A DNA stretch of 60,274 bases, taken from an uncultured Collinsella sp. GTDB lineage: Bacteria > Actinomycetota > Coriobacteriia > Coriobacteriales > Coriobacteriaceae. Position 1 is the first letter of the stretch, and every line of letters starts with the position of its first letter. The notes beneath the pieces are model-generated. The model saw nothing but the letters and a program-made list of their open reading frames with translations. It had not been told where the DNA came from and searched no databases. The DNA lies in NCBI GenBank assembly GCA_902489665.1, contig CABUAT010000011.1:1-60274 (forward strand), read 5' to 3'. The position numbers and the translations under genes are program-made. This document shows, piece by piece, positions 38,647 to 46,377 of the stretch.

Positions 38647-40731
38647 CTAGATACAGAATCCGGGGATCACACAGGTTCGTTTGTTTGGCTTGTCCGCAGG
38701 CGTTGCGTACGTAAAGACGTCGCCGTCGTGGCCCACGCGGTTTATGTAGAGCGTGCCTTCGGTCTCCGACGTATCGGGGCTCACCGTGCGCTCCCACCAG
38801 CAGGTGTCCTTGCCCTTCCACTGGCGGACCATCGTCTCGTTCGTGGAATACGGGCTCACCTTGAGCTCGCGGAAGAGCTGATACTCCTTGCCCTCGCCGT
38901 TGTAGATGTCAGCAAGGTAGTGATAGTCCTCGACAAACGAATCGGGCGGTTGCGCGCCGCACAGCTCGACCATGGCGGGCAGCCAAAGGGTTGCGGGCAA
39001 CTCGCTCAGGCACGATGCGCTGTTGGCGGCGCCCACATTGTTCGAGACCTTCTTGACCCCTTTAATGAGTGCGCGCAACTCGTTGGGCAGCAGCTTAAGG
39101 CCGTCGCCGTTGAGCCATTCCCGCAGCTCGCAATCTGCCCAGCCGGCGCTCGGCGGTTCAGCTGCAGCGTTGCGCTCGGCAATACCCGCGTCGAACATAA
39201 ACGTCAGCCCGGCCTTGCCCGTACCGTCCAGAAGCTCATCGTGACGGATGCCCACAAGCTGCGCGCCGACCTCCAGCCCGTTGGTGAGCGTGACACGCTT
39301 GGTGCACGGATAGGGGATATGCCCATCAGCGTCGAGCAGGTGGTAACGCTTGGCAATCTCGCGTGCCTCGCTACGGGTCTCGGCGGCCTTAATCTTGAGC
39401 GAAATCTCCTGCAGCTGATCCCAGGTGTAGTCGTCAAGTGAACCGCGGATGCCGTCAAGGTAGTCGGGGATGCCAAAGCCATGGGTTGCCGCCCCGATAA
39501 CGCTGAGCCCCGCAACGGCTGCGATAGCGCCGCCGATAATAAAGCGGCGGCGGGTCATGGCATCGTGGCGGGCCTGATTCAGGATCTCTCGTGCGCGCTC
39601 GCCGGCGACGTCGACCTTAAGGTGCGTGCCAGAATCGATATCAATCGCGGCCTCGTCTCCTGTGCCTTCGCGGCCCTCGGATTCGGCATCAGTGAGGTAT
39701 GCCGAGAGCACCTCGAGCATCTGCTGCTCGGTGGGACGATCGCACTGCTCGACTGAGAGACCCTTCATGATGATTTGGACGAGCGCTTCATCGCCCTCGC
39801 AGCGCGGCTCGAGCGGCGCCGGCTTGGTCTTGGTCTTTACGAGATAGAACGAGCCGGTTGCAGTGGCGTCCGTCGACTCAAAGTCAAACGGTTTGCGACC
39901 GCTGTAGAGCTGGTACAGAATGCTCGAAAGCGCGTAGACATCGATTGCCGGCGAACGGCGAAGGGCCGCGATGCCTTCGATATCCTGCGTGAGCATCTCG
40001 GGCGCGGCGTATGCGGGCGTGGCAAAGCGCCAGATGTCGGCGCGCCGGGTGATCGTGTCGTCGCCGAGGGCCATGGTCGCGGAGCCCATGTCGATGAGGC
40101 AGGGGTCAAAGGAGCAATCGGCAATCTGCTGCTCGAGCGTTCGGCTGGTGGTGCGGAACATGATATTGGCAGGCGACAGGTCGCGATGAATGACCGGATT
40201 CACGAGGCCTTGGGTCATCAAGAGTGCGCGAAGCACGGCGTTTCCGACGGCGGCGACCATCTGGGTGGTCAGCCCGCCCGAGGCATCGTGCGGAAGCAAG
40301 GGCAGCGCCTGCTTGAGCGAGGTTCCCTCGACCCACTCCATGAGGATGAGCGGGTCATCCTCGCGCGATCCGTAGCCATAGACGCGCGGAAATCCGCGCA
40401 GGTGCGAGACGGTACACAGATGACGGTACTCCTCGAACAGCGCGGCGGTGTTGGCCAGGTGCGCTGCCGATTGCTCGGCGGAGCGGTCGGGGGCTTGGCC
40501 GGAAAGGATGGCGTTGTCCTTGAGTAGCTTGACGGCAAAGACCTCGCCGCTCGTGTTGGTCGCGCGCAGCACGTGTCCGATGTTGCCGTTGTTGCGGTGG
40601 GCCGTCTGGAGAATAAGCGTCATAAACCGACGTTTGGCGTCGTCCTCGGCGCTGGGGTCGACCGCCACGGCGGTATCGAACGTATCGAGACGGATGAGTT
40701 TGTCGCCATAGGCGCTATCGGTAGTATCCAT
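38647..40731 (-). CDS. Membrane-anchored Ser/Thr protein kinase with DUF6273-like exterior domain
   Basis: A 694-residue Hanks-type kinase. Kinase domain at residues about 35-330 with the ATP-site lysine in VFAVKLLKD, catalytic HRDLSPAN (His182-Asp184), DMG in place of DFG (LIDMGSA), and APE. One membrane helix at about 396-416 (RRFIIGGAIAAVAGLSVIGAA). The outer part contains a DUF6273-like fold (LREWLNGDGLKLLPNELRALIKGVKKVSNN; ATLWLPAMVEL), probably a sensor. Start ATG 40731 follows AAAGGAACGCC. Pairs with the FHA-like gene upstream on the same strand. Confidence 0.88.
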   Translation of the reverse strand: MDTTDSAYGDKLIRLDTFDTAVAVDPSAEDDAKRRFMTLILQTAHRNNGNIGHVLRATNTSGEVFAVKLLKDNAILSGQAPDRSAEQSAAHLANTAALFEEYRHLCTVSHLRGFPRVYGYGSREDDPLILMEWVEGTSLKQALPLLPHDASGGLTTQMVAAVGNAVLRALLMTQGLVNPVIHRDLSPANIMFRTTSRTLEQQIADCSFDPCLIDMGSATMALGDDTITRRADIWRFATPAYAAPEMLTQDIEGIAALRRSPAIDVYALSSILYQLYSGRKPFDFESTDATATGSFYLVKTKTKPAPLEPRCEGDEALVQIIMKGLSVEQCDRPTEQQMLEVLSAYLTDAESEGREGTGDEAAIDIDSGTHLKVDVAGERAREILNQARHDAMTRRRFIIGGAIAAVAGLSVIGAATHGFGIPDYLDGIRGSLDDYTWDQLQEISLKIKAAETRSEAREIAKRYHLLDADGHIPYPCTKRVTLTNGLEVGAQLVGIRHDELLDGTGKAGLTFMFDAGIAERNAAAEPPSAGWADCELREWLNGDGLKLLPNELRALIKGVKKVSNNVGAANSASCLSELPATLWLPAMVELCGAQPPDSFVEDYHYLADIYNGEGKEYQLFRELKVSPYSTNETMVRQWKGKDTCWWERTVSPDTSETEGTLYINRVGHDGDVFTYATPADKPNKRTCVIPGFCI

Positions 40732-40764
40732 GGCGTTCCTTTGTCTGGCATGGGTTGCCGCACG

Positions 40765-40823
40765 TATACGTGAGCAGTGCGGATATCGGTAAAGTACCAT
40801 GATAGCCGCACTGCCCACGTATA
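40765..40823. repeat. Single palindrome between kinase and FHA-like genes
   Basis: Arms 40765-40782 and 40806-40823 (18 bases, one mismatch) with a 23-nt spacer, the same spacer length as family B but different sequence. Could be an operator for the kinase gene or a member of another repeat family with no second copy here. Confidence 0.7.
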
Positions 40824-40869
40824 CCGCTGTGCATTGTCGTTTACGACGCAGAAGGTAGAAGACGAAAGA

Positions 40870-40900
40870 CGGACGGCGACCGTCTTTCGATCGCCGTCCG
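40870..40900 (-). terminator. Terminator after the FHA-like gene
   Basis: On the minus strand, GGACGGCGA pairs with TCGCCGTCC around an 11-nt loop, followed by GTCTTTC. It would separate the FHA-like gene from the kinase. Confidence 0.6.
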
Positions 40901-40902
40901 CG

Positions 40903-41865
40903 CTAGTCCACAATGACAAGGAATGTCGTATAGAGACCCAAATGAAGTCTGTCGCTGTTGGCGATTTCCACGGGGGGATAGATCTTGCCGGGCTCGCGTT
41001 GGTCGCGCGGCGGCTCAATCACAATATCGCCGTCGCGCGCGCCCGATTCGAGCACCGTGCCGTTGGTCGATCCAAGGCCCTGGGCGTACCAGTGCTCACC
41101 CTCAAGCCAAATGCGAAGATGCTCGCGCGATGCGTCGGCGCCCACATCGGTGATGCTGGGCGAGGTTTTGGGCAGAGAACCAATCACGGTGCCGTGCGGA
41201 TCGCGTGTGAGGGGATGGATTTGCATGTCGGCGCAGTTGTCGGCATGGGTTCTGAGCAGACCGAGGTTGGGGGCGACGGTGCGCGGCTGCTCCAGGCTGC
41301 TCATAAAGCCACGTCCGACGGTAGTTTCGGTGGTGCCAAAGTGCTCGCCCGTCTTGCTGTCGCAAAAGCGCTCGACGGTGGCCACGCCCTGAACGGGATC
41401 GGCGAGCGCCCCCGTTGCCACAAAGAGCATAAGGTAAAGCGTGCTTTTCTCGCGCACGGCATTGCCGTCAAAGTTGTCGATGCGATTGAGGGCATTTGCA
41501 TATAGGTGGCTGTCCAGCTTGTAGCTGGTGAGAGCCGACATCATTTCGTTGGCGGCCGGACCGCGATAGTGCTCGGCGATTGCCCGATAGGCGGACTCGC
41601 CGCCGCCGAGCTTGCTGCAGATTGCCGAGGAAAGGTTGAGCGTGGTGACGGTAAAGTCGCTGTAGATGGAGGGCGCGCACTGGTCAGGCTTGCGATAGAC
41701 GATGTAACGGGTGAGATACGAGCGGTTGGAAGAGCATTTCTCGAGCAGGGTACTGCCGAGATAAGAGTTTCCATTGATAAGCATTCGGGCGATCTCGAGA
41801 TGTTTAAGACCGCCGAACGAGCGAATATCGTTATAGAGGACCGAGCAAGGCGTCTCTGCTGCCAC
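40903..41865 (-). CDS. FHA-domain-like protein
   Basis: A 320-residue protein. The last 90 residues resemble a forkhead-associated domain, a phosphothreonine-binding module: SREHLRIWLEGEHWYAQGLGSTNGTVLESG contains the S-x-x-H and STNGT signatures. The usual GR at the first binding loop is GS (TVIGSLPKTSPSI), so the phosphate-binding arginine is absent. The first 220 residues are helical, without a recognised domain. GTG 41865 has AAAGGAGG 5 nt upstream; starts further up lack a site. Likely partner of the downstream kinase. Confidence 0.75.
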   Translation of the reverse strand: MAAETPCSVLYNDIRSFGGLKHLEIARMLINGNSYLGSTLLEKCSSNRSYLTRYIVYRKPDQCAPSIYSDFTVTTLNLSSAICSKLGGGESAYRAIAEHYRGPAANEMMSALTSYKLDSHLYANALNRIDNFDGNAVREKSTLYLMLFVATGALADPVQGVATVERFCDSKTGEHFGTTETTVGRGFMSSLEQPRTVAPNLGLLRTHADNCADMQIHPLTRDPHGTVIGSLPKTSPSITDVGADASREHLRIWLEGEHWYAQGLGSTNGTVLESGARDGDIVIEPPRDQREPGKIYPPVEIANSDRLHLGLYTTFLVIVD

Positions 41866-42043
41866 GGATACCTCCTTTGATTGCTTCCTAGCCAATATGG
41901 CGATAGGAATTAATGGCCCCCGGTGGGCGACGTATTAAATGGCCGCGCAATATATAGCGTAACCAAAGCAACATTATAGGCCACATGTTCGAAATTGCAG
42001 GAAGCCTGAGAGATTTGGTTTGGACTGGACGGAAATCCCCCTC

Positions 42044-42183
42044 TGTCTTGATCTATAACAATTAGGACCGATTTTACTCGGTAACTGTTACAGATTGAGA
42101 CGTTTGTGAACCGTGTCGACCGTTTGTCTCGATCTGTAACACGTAGAGGAAGATTTGCCCTGTAACTGTTACAGATTGAGACA
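42044..42183. repeat. Family A array 5: two palindromes
   Basis: Units 42044-42060/42086-42101 and 42125-42141/42167-42183, 25-nt spacers, starts 81 apart. Located between divergent FHA-like and DEAD-box genes. The rest of the 41866-42453 gap holds no gene I can support; it probably contains both promoters and a long helicase 5' leader. Confidence 0.95.
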
Positions 42184-42453
42184 ATCAGCCGGGCCCACCT
42201 CGTCCGCCTCGTCATCTGTGGTTTACGTGGGGGCATGCGAAGCACGGGTATACTAACCGGCGGCGAATCTGCTCCATCGCTTAGAGCTGCTGCGTCTGGA
42301 CGGCGCGTGATAGGGCTGCCAAAGCGATCGCCAGCGTGCTGAGCAACGTCCTCTCTGTGCGCACCCGTTTTTGTATGTATTAGCGCACTACCAAGCACGC
42401 CCGCGCGGCCGCATGCCGTGCCCATAGCGCGTGCAGATAAGGAACAACAACAT

Positions 42454-44655
42454 ATGCGTAATTCTGTATCTGACGTCACGGACGCCGAGATCCTGGACGA
42501 GGCCCGCGAGGCTATGACCCAGGCTGCCTTCGATGCCGCCGATGAGGCCAATGCTGCCCAGGCCGTCGAGTCCGCTACCGAGAGCCTGCCCGCCTTTGAC
42601 GAGCTGGGGCTTTCCGACGAGATGCTCCGTGCTATCGAGAACCTGGGCTACACGGCGCCCACGCCCGTTCAGGCCGGCTCCATCCCCGTGGTGCTCGAGG
42701 GCCGTGACCTGCTTGCCGCCGCCCAGACCGGTACCGGCAAGACAGCCGCCTTTTTGCTGCCGACCATGAACAATCTGGAGCACATCGCTCCTCCCAAACC
42801 CGTGCGCGAGCGCGGCGGCCGCAACCGTCGTCGCGGTGCTAAAAAGCCCGAGGGCAACGGTCGAGGCCCCGTGATGCTCGTCATCACCCCTACGCGCGAG
42901 CTTGCCCAGCAAATCGACGAGGTCGCAAGCAAAATCGCCGACGTCACCGGCCATGTTGCCGTGACCGTCGTGGGCGGCGTGAGCTACAAGCCGCAGACCG
43001 CGGCACTTAAGTACGGCTGCGACATCCTGGTCGCAACGCCGGGCCGTCTGGTCGATCTGATCGAGCAGGGCGCCTGCCACCTGGACGAGGTTAAGGTCCT
43101 GGTGCTCGACGAGGCCGACCGTATGCTCGACATGGGCTTTTTGCCCGCCGTCCGGCGCATTGTGCGCGAGACGCCGGCCGAGCGCCAGACGCTGCTGTTC
43201 TCGGCGACCCTCGACGAGGAGGCCGTGGGCGAGATCACCGACCTGGTGAGCGACCCGGCTCGCGTGGAGATCGCACCTGCCACGTCGACCGCCGACACCG
43301 TCGATCAGTTTGTGTTCCCGGTGTCCATCGAGGCCAAAAACAACCTGCTGCCCGAGTTCCTCAAGAAGGAGGGCCCGGAGCGCACTATCGTCTTTATGCG
43401 CACCAAGCACCGCGCCGACAGCTGCTGCCGTCGTCTGGAACGTAAGGGCATCAAGGCCGCCGCGATTCATGGCAACCGCAGCCAGGTCCAGCGCGAGCGT
43501 GCCCTTTCGGCCTTCCGCGACGGTACCGTCGACGTGCTGGTGGCAACCGACGTGCTCGCCCGCGGCATCGACATCAGCGACGTGCGCTACGTCGTGAACT
43601 TTGACGTGCCGGCCGAGCCGACCGACTACATCCACCGTATTGGCCGTACGGGCCGCGCTGGCGAGCTGGGCTGGGCCATCACGTTTGTGACCGAGCAGGA
43701 CGTCGACGAGTTCTACGAGATCGAGAAGCTCATGGACAAGACGGCCGATATTTACGAAGCCGGCGACCTGCACGTGGGTCCCAACCCGCCCGCCGTTGAC
43801 CCCGAGCGCGATCCTGCCGCCTTTAAGGTGAAGAAGAAGACTAAGCGCGGCAAGTCCAAGAGCAAGAAGAAGCTTGAGCAGGCGCGTCGCGACGGCAAGC
43901 GCAACGGCGATGACTACGGCGATGTGGCCGGTCGTTCCAACCGCGGTCGCGACGAGCGTCGCGGCGACGGCGAGCGTCCGAGCCGTCCCAAGCGCGGCGG
44001 CAAGACCCGCGTGCGCGAGGGCGTTCAGGCTCGCGTGGACGAGGCTGTTGAGAGCGTGGCCCGCGAGGTGGCTGCCGAGGAGCGCGGCGGTGCTGTCGAG
44101 CAGGCCCCGCGTGGCAACCGTGCCGAGCGTCGTGCCAAGCAGTTCCAGGGCGAGGCGCATCGCCGCCGCCGCGAGGACGAGGATCGCGGTGGCCGTCGTC
44201 GTGTCGAGCGCGAGGACGAGGGCCACGGTTCGCGCGGTGGCAAGCGCGGTGCGGGCGACCGCCGTCGTTCCGGTCGTGATGACGAGCGCGGCGGCCGTGA
44301 CGAGCGTCGCGGCGGCGAGGGTCGTGGTGAGCGTGCTGCCCGTGGCGGTGAGTCCCGTGGCGGCAAGCGCTTTGAAGAGCGCGGTAGCCGCGGCGGCGAG
44401 CGTCGCGAGGGTGCTCGCGGCAATGGCGGCCGCGGCGGCGCCGCTCGTTCTAACGAGTCGCGCGATCGTCGTGACCCGCGTGCCAGCCGCGATCGTCGCG
44501 ATGACTGGCGCAACTACGACGATACCCGCGAGGAGCGTCGCGGCGGCTATCGTGGTGGGCGTGGCGGCAACCAGGCCGGTTCCCGTGGCGGCCGCGCCGG
44601 CGGTCGCGATAACCGTGGCAGCTACGGCAACAGCCGTGGCGGCAAGCGCAAGTAA
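42454..44655 (+). CDS. DEAD-box RNA helicase with RG-rich tail
   Basis: A 733-residue ATP-dependent RNA helicase. Core (residues about 50-430): AQTGTGKT, PTRELAQQ, DEAD (LVLDEADRMLDMGF), SAT (LLFSATLDEE), and HRIGRTGRAG. The last 270 residues are almost entirely Arg, Gly, Glu, Asp and Ser in RGG/RGGE-like repeats, a disordered RNA-binding tail that could promote condensates. Resembles CsdA/RhlE-type helicases in the core. ATG 42454 follows AAGGAACAACAACAT; an in-frame GTG 12 codons upstream has no clear site. Confidence 0.93.
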   Translation: MRNSVSDVTDAEILDEAREAMTQAAFDAADEANAAQAVESATESLPAFDELGLSDEMLRAIENLGYTAPTPVQAGSIPVVLEGRDLLAAAQTGTGKTAAFLLPTMNNLEHIAPPKPVRERGGRNRRRGAKKPEGNGRGPVMLVITPTRELAQQIDEVASKIADVTGHVAVTVVGGVSYKPQTAALKYGCDILVATPGRLVDLIEQGACHLDEVKVLVLDEADRMLDMGFLPAVRRIVRETPAERQTLLFSATLDEEAVGEITDLVSDPARVEIAPATSTADTVDQFVFPVSIEAKNNLLPEFLKKEGPERTIVFMRTKHRADSCCRRLERKGIKAAAIHGNRSQVQRERALSAFRDGTVDVLVATDVLARGIDISDVRYVVNFDVPAEPTDYIHRIGRTGRAGELGWAITFVTEQDVDEFYEIEKLMDKTADIYEAGDLHVGPNPPAVDPERDPAAFKVKKKTKRGKSKSKKKLEQARRDGKRNGDDYGDVAGRSNRGRDERRGDGERPSRPKRGGKTRVREGVQARVDEAVESVAREVAAEERGGAVEQAPRGNRAERRAKQFQGEAHRRRREDEDRGGRRRVEREDEGHGSRGGKRGAGDRRRSGRDDERGGRDERRGGEGRGERAARGGESRGGKRFEERGSRGGERREGARGNGGRGGAARSNESRDRRDPRASRDRRDDWRNYDDTREERRGGYRGGRGGNQAGSRGGRAGGRDNRGSYGNSRGGKRK

Positions 44656-44688
44656 CATACGCATCGCCCGCTAGAGCGAGGTGAACCA

Positions 44689-44723
44689 AGGGCCCCGAGC
44701 AACTACGCTCGGGGCCCTTTTTG
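44689..44723 (+). terminator. Intrinsic terminator after the helicase
   Basis: Twelve-base perfect stem AGGGCCCCGAGC with GCTCGGGGCCCT, six-nt loop and TTTTT. Confidence 0.9.
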
Positions 44724-44951
44724 TTTGCCGTATCCGATCGCTAGTTCAAATGTGATTTCCTCGGGAATGCATCTAGAGGATGCCGTGGGCCTGTTTCCTA
44801 CCATGCGGCAATGGGTCCCATGGGGTGCGCCGTGCATTTTTTGGAGTATTCTGCAGTTCGAGTTGTCTGCATATGATTTGACGTCGCCAACGGTGGCTTT
44901 CGGATATCCCTAGCGAGCGTTCTGAGTCAGATTTCGTCGTTTTCCGGAGCA

Positions 44952-44999
44952 GGGGCGCGTCATTCTCGCCATGTCGGAACCCAAAATGACGCAGCGCCC
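44952..44999. repeat. Isolated inverted repeat (GGGCGCGTCATT)
   Basis: GGGCGCGTCATT is followed 17 bases on by AATGACGC-AG-CGCCC, an inverse with a 2-base interruption. Single copy in the window. Lies in the gene-free stretch 44724-45275, which otherwise shows only the direct repeats at 45104-45138. Confidence 0.6.
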
Positions 45000-45103
45000 T
45001 AAAGGTTTGCCCGCTCGGGGTATTGCTGGCGCGGTCACGTTGCAGAATACTCCGTTTTTTGCACGGGCCAGGATGGGGTACCTCGGGAGAACACGGCGGT
45101 ATC

Positions 45104-45138
45104 CCGTAAATATATACAATCTGTACCGTAATTTATAC
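45104..45138 (+). promoter_or_regulatory. Direct repeats upstream of the EFR1-type gene
   Basis: CCGTAAATATATAC (45104-45117) and CCGTAATTTATAC (45126-45138) recur 22 bases apart, two helical turns, in an AT-rich stretch about 140 bases before the gene. Possible activator or repressor site; the protein is unknown. Confidence 0.4.
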
Positions 45139-45275
45139 AAAACGAAGAGGCAGACAGCGTAGGGTGGGTGCATTGGGGTGCTTGGTGCATCAAAACGGGG
45201 ACCCCACGTGCCGTATACTCTGGCTGGATGTGAAAGCGGCTTGACGCGTTGCCAGGCGTAGGGGAGGGTGCCTCG

Positions 45276-46037
45276 ATGAGCGTATTCGAAATTGTGTTTA
45301 GTCCGACGGGTGGAACGCAGAAGGTGTCTGGCCTTGTGGCCGGGGCACTGGACAAGAATACCGTTACCGTCGATCTGACCGTTAGCGGGCTAGATTTCAG
45401 CGCTGTCTCGATGACCGAGGACGACGTGGCCGTAATCTCTGTGCCGGCGTATGCCGGTAGAATCCCGGCTGTGGTGGCTGACCGGTTGGGCATGGTGCGC
45501 GGCAACGGGGCTCGGGCTGTTTTGGTTTGCGTATACGGAAACCGCGCGTTTGAGGACACGCTCGTAGAGCTGGAGGACGTTGCGAAGCATGCGGGATTCC
45601 GGGTGATCGCGGCAGTTGCAGCCATTGCAGAACATTCCATTGCACGACAGTTTGCTGCCGGTCGTCCGGATGCGCAGGATACGGCGCAGCTCGCAGAGTT
45701 TGCGCAGCAAATTCAGCAAAAGCTGTTGGCTGAGGATACATCCGAGCCCTCTATTCCCGGCAATCGTCCTTATAAACAAGCCGGAGGTCACCGCATGGCA
45801 CCCGAGGCAACAGGGGATTGTGTCTCCTGCGGTGCATGCGCCGCGGCGTGCCCCGTTTGTGCTATCGACAAGGGTGACCCCAAACGAGCAGCTGGCGAGG
45901 CGTGCATCTCCTGCATGCGCTGCATTGCCGTATGTCCGCGAGGCGCTCGTAAGCTTGATCCCAACAAGCTATCCGCTGTTTCCCAGATGCTGAGCAAGGT
46001 TTGCGTCGCGCGGAAGGAATGCGAGCTCTTCATCTAG
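45276..46037 (+). CDS. EFR1-type flavodoxin-ferredoxin protein
   Basis: A 253-residue electron-transfer protein of the EFR1 type. N-terminal flavodoxin-like domain: VFEIVFSPTGGTQKVSGLVAG (FMN phosphate loop) and SVPAYAGRIPAV. C-terminal ferredoxin with two 4Fe-4S motifs: CVSCGACAAACPVCAID and CISCMRCIAVCPRGA. Its role with the hydrogenase operon 340 bases downstream is plausible but unproven. ATG 45276 follows GGGGAGGG. Confidence 0.88.
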   Translation: MSVFEIVFSPTGGTQKVSGLVAGALDKNTVTVDLTVSGLDFSAVSMTEDDVAVISVPAYAGRIPAVVADRLGMVRGNGARAVLVCVYGNRAFEDTLVELEDVAKHAGFRVIAAVAAIAEHSIARQFAAGRPDAQDTAQLAEFAQQIQQKLLAEDTSEPSIPGNRPYKQAGGHRMAPEATGDCVSCGACAAACPVCAIDKGDPKRAAGEACISCMRCIAVCPRGARKLDPNKLSAVSQMLSKVCVARKECELFI

Positions 46038-46047
46038 CGCAAGTGAG

Positions 46048-46147
46048 ATTGGTGCAAACAAACCTGGCCCTTTTGCACCAAAAACGATCCGTTTTCCTCC
46101 GTTCCCAAGGGATCATGTGATCCGAAGGGGACGGAGGAAAACGGATC
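46048..46147. repeat. Family C short copy plus a 21-bp palindrome
   Basis: 46048-46081 is a degenerate family C element (TTGGTGCAAA ... TTTTGCACCAA). Next to it, arms 46086-46106 and 46127-46147 (GATCCGTTTTCCTCCG..., one mismatch) enclose 20 nt; a solitary half of the same arm occurs at 52480-52502. The rest of the 46038-46377 gap is AT-rich and probably holds the hydrogenase operon promoter, which I cannot place. Confidence 0.8.
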
Positions 46148-46377
46148 AAAAAGGAAAAATAGTAAGGCGCTCTTTTTCACATTGAATATTGCAATTTGGT
46201 AACGCGTTTTATCAAATATGGCATTTATCTGCGGTAATGTTCTATTTCACCGCTGAGGGTGACATTTTATACCGCCTGCCGAACCGTATGGAGACCTCAC
46301 AACTTTTTAGGTCAGTGTTGTGCGTGTAGCAATTTCGCCCGGCCTCGCCTCCGGGCTGCCATGTGAGAGGGGATCTT

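Noticed and set aside
42388..44664. 758-codon antisense frame opposite the DEAD-box gene
   Set aside because: The apparent Ala/Thr-rich membrane-like protein is the reverse of Arg/Gly-rich codons of the helicase tail.
44725..44913. 62-codon open frame in the gap after the helicase terminator
   Set aside because: No ribosome-binding site, odd amino-acid composition, and base composition unlike neighbouring genes.
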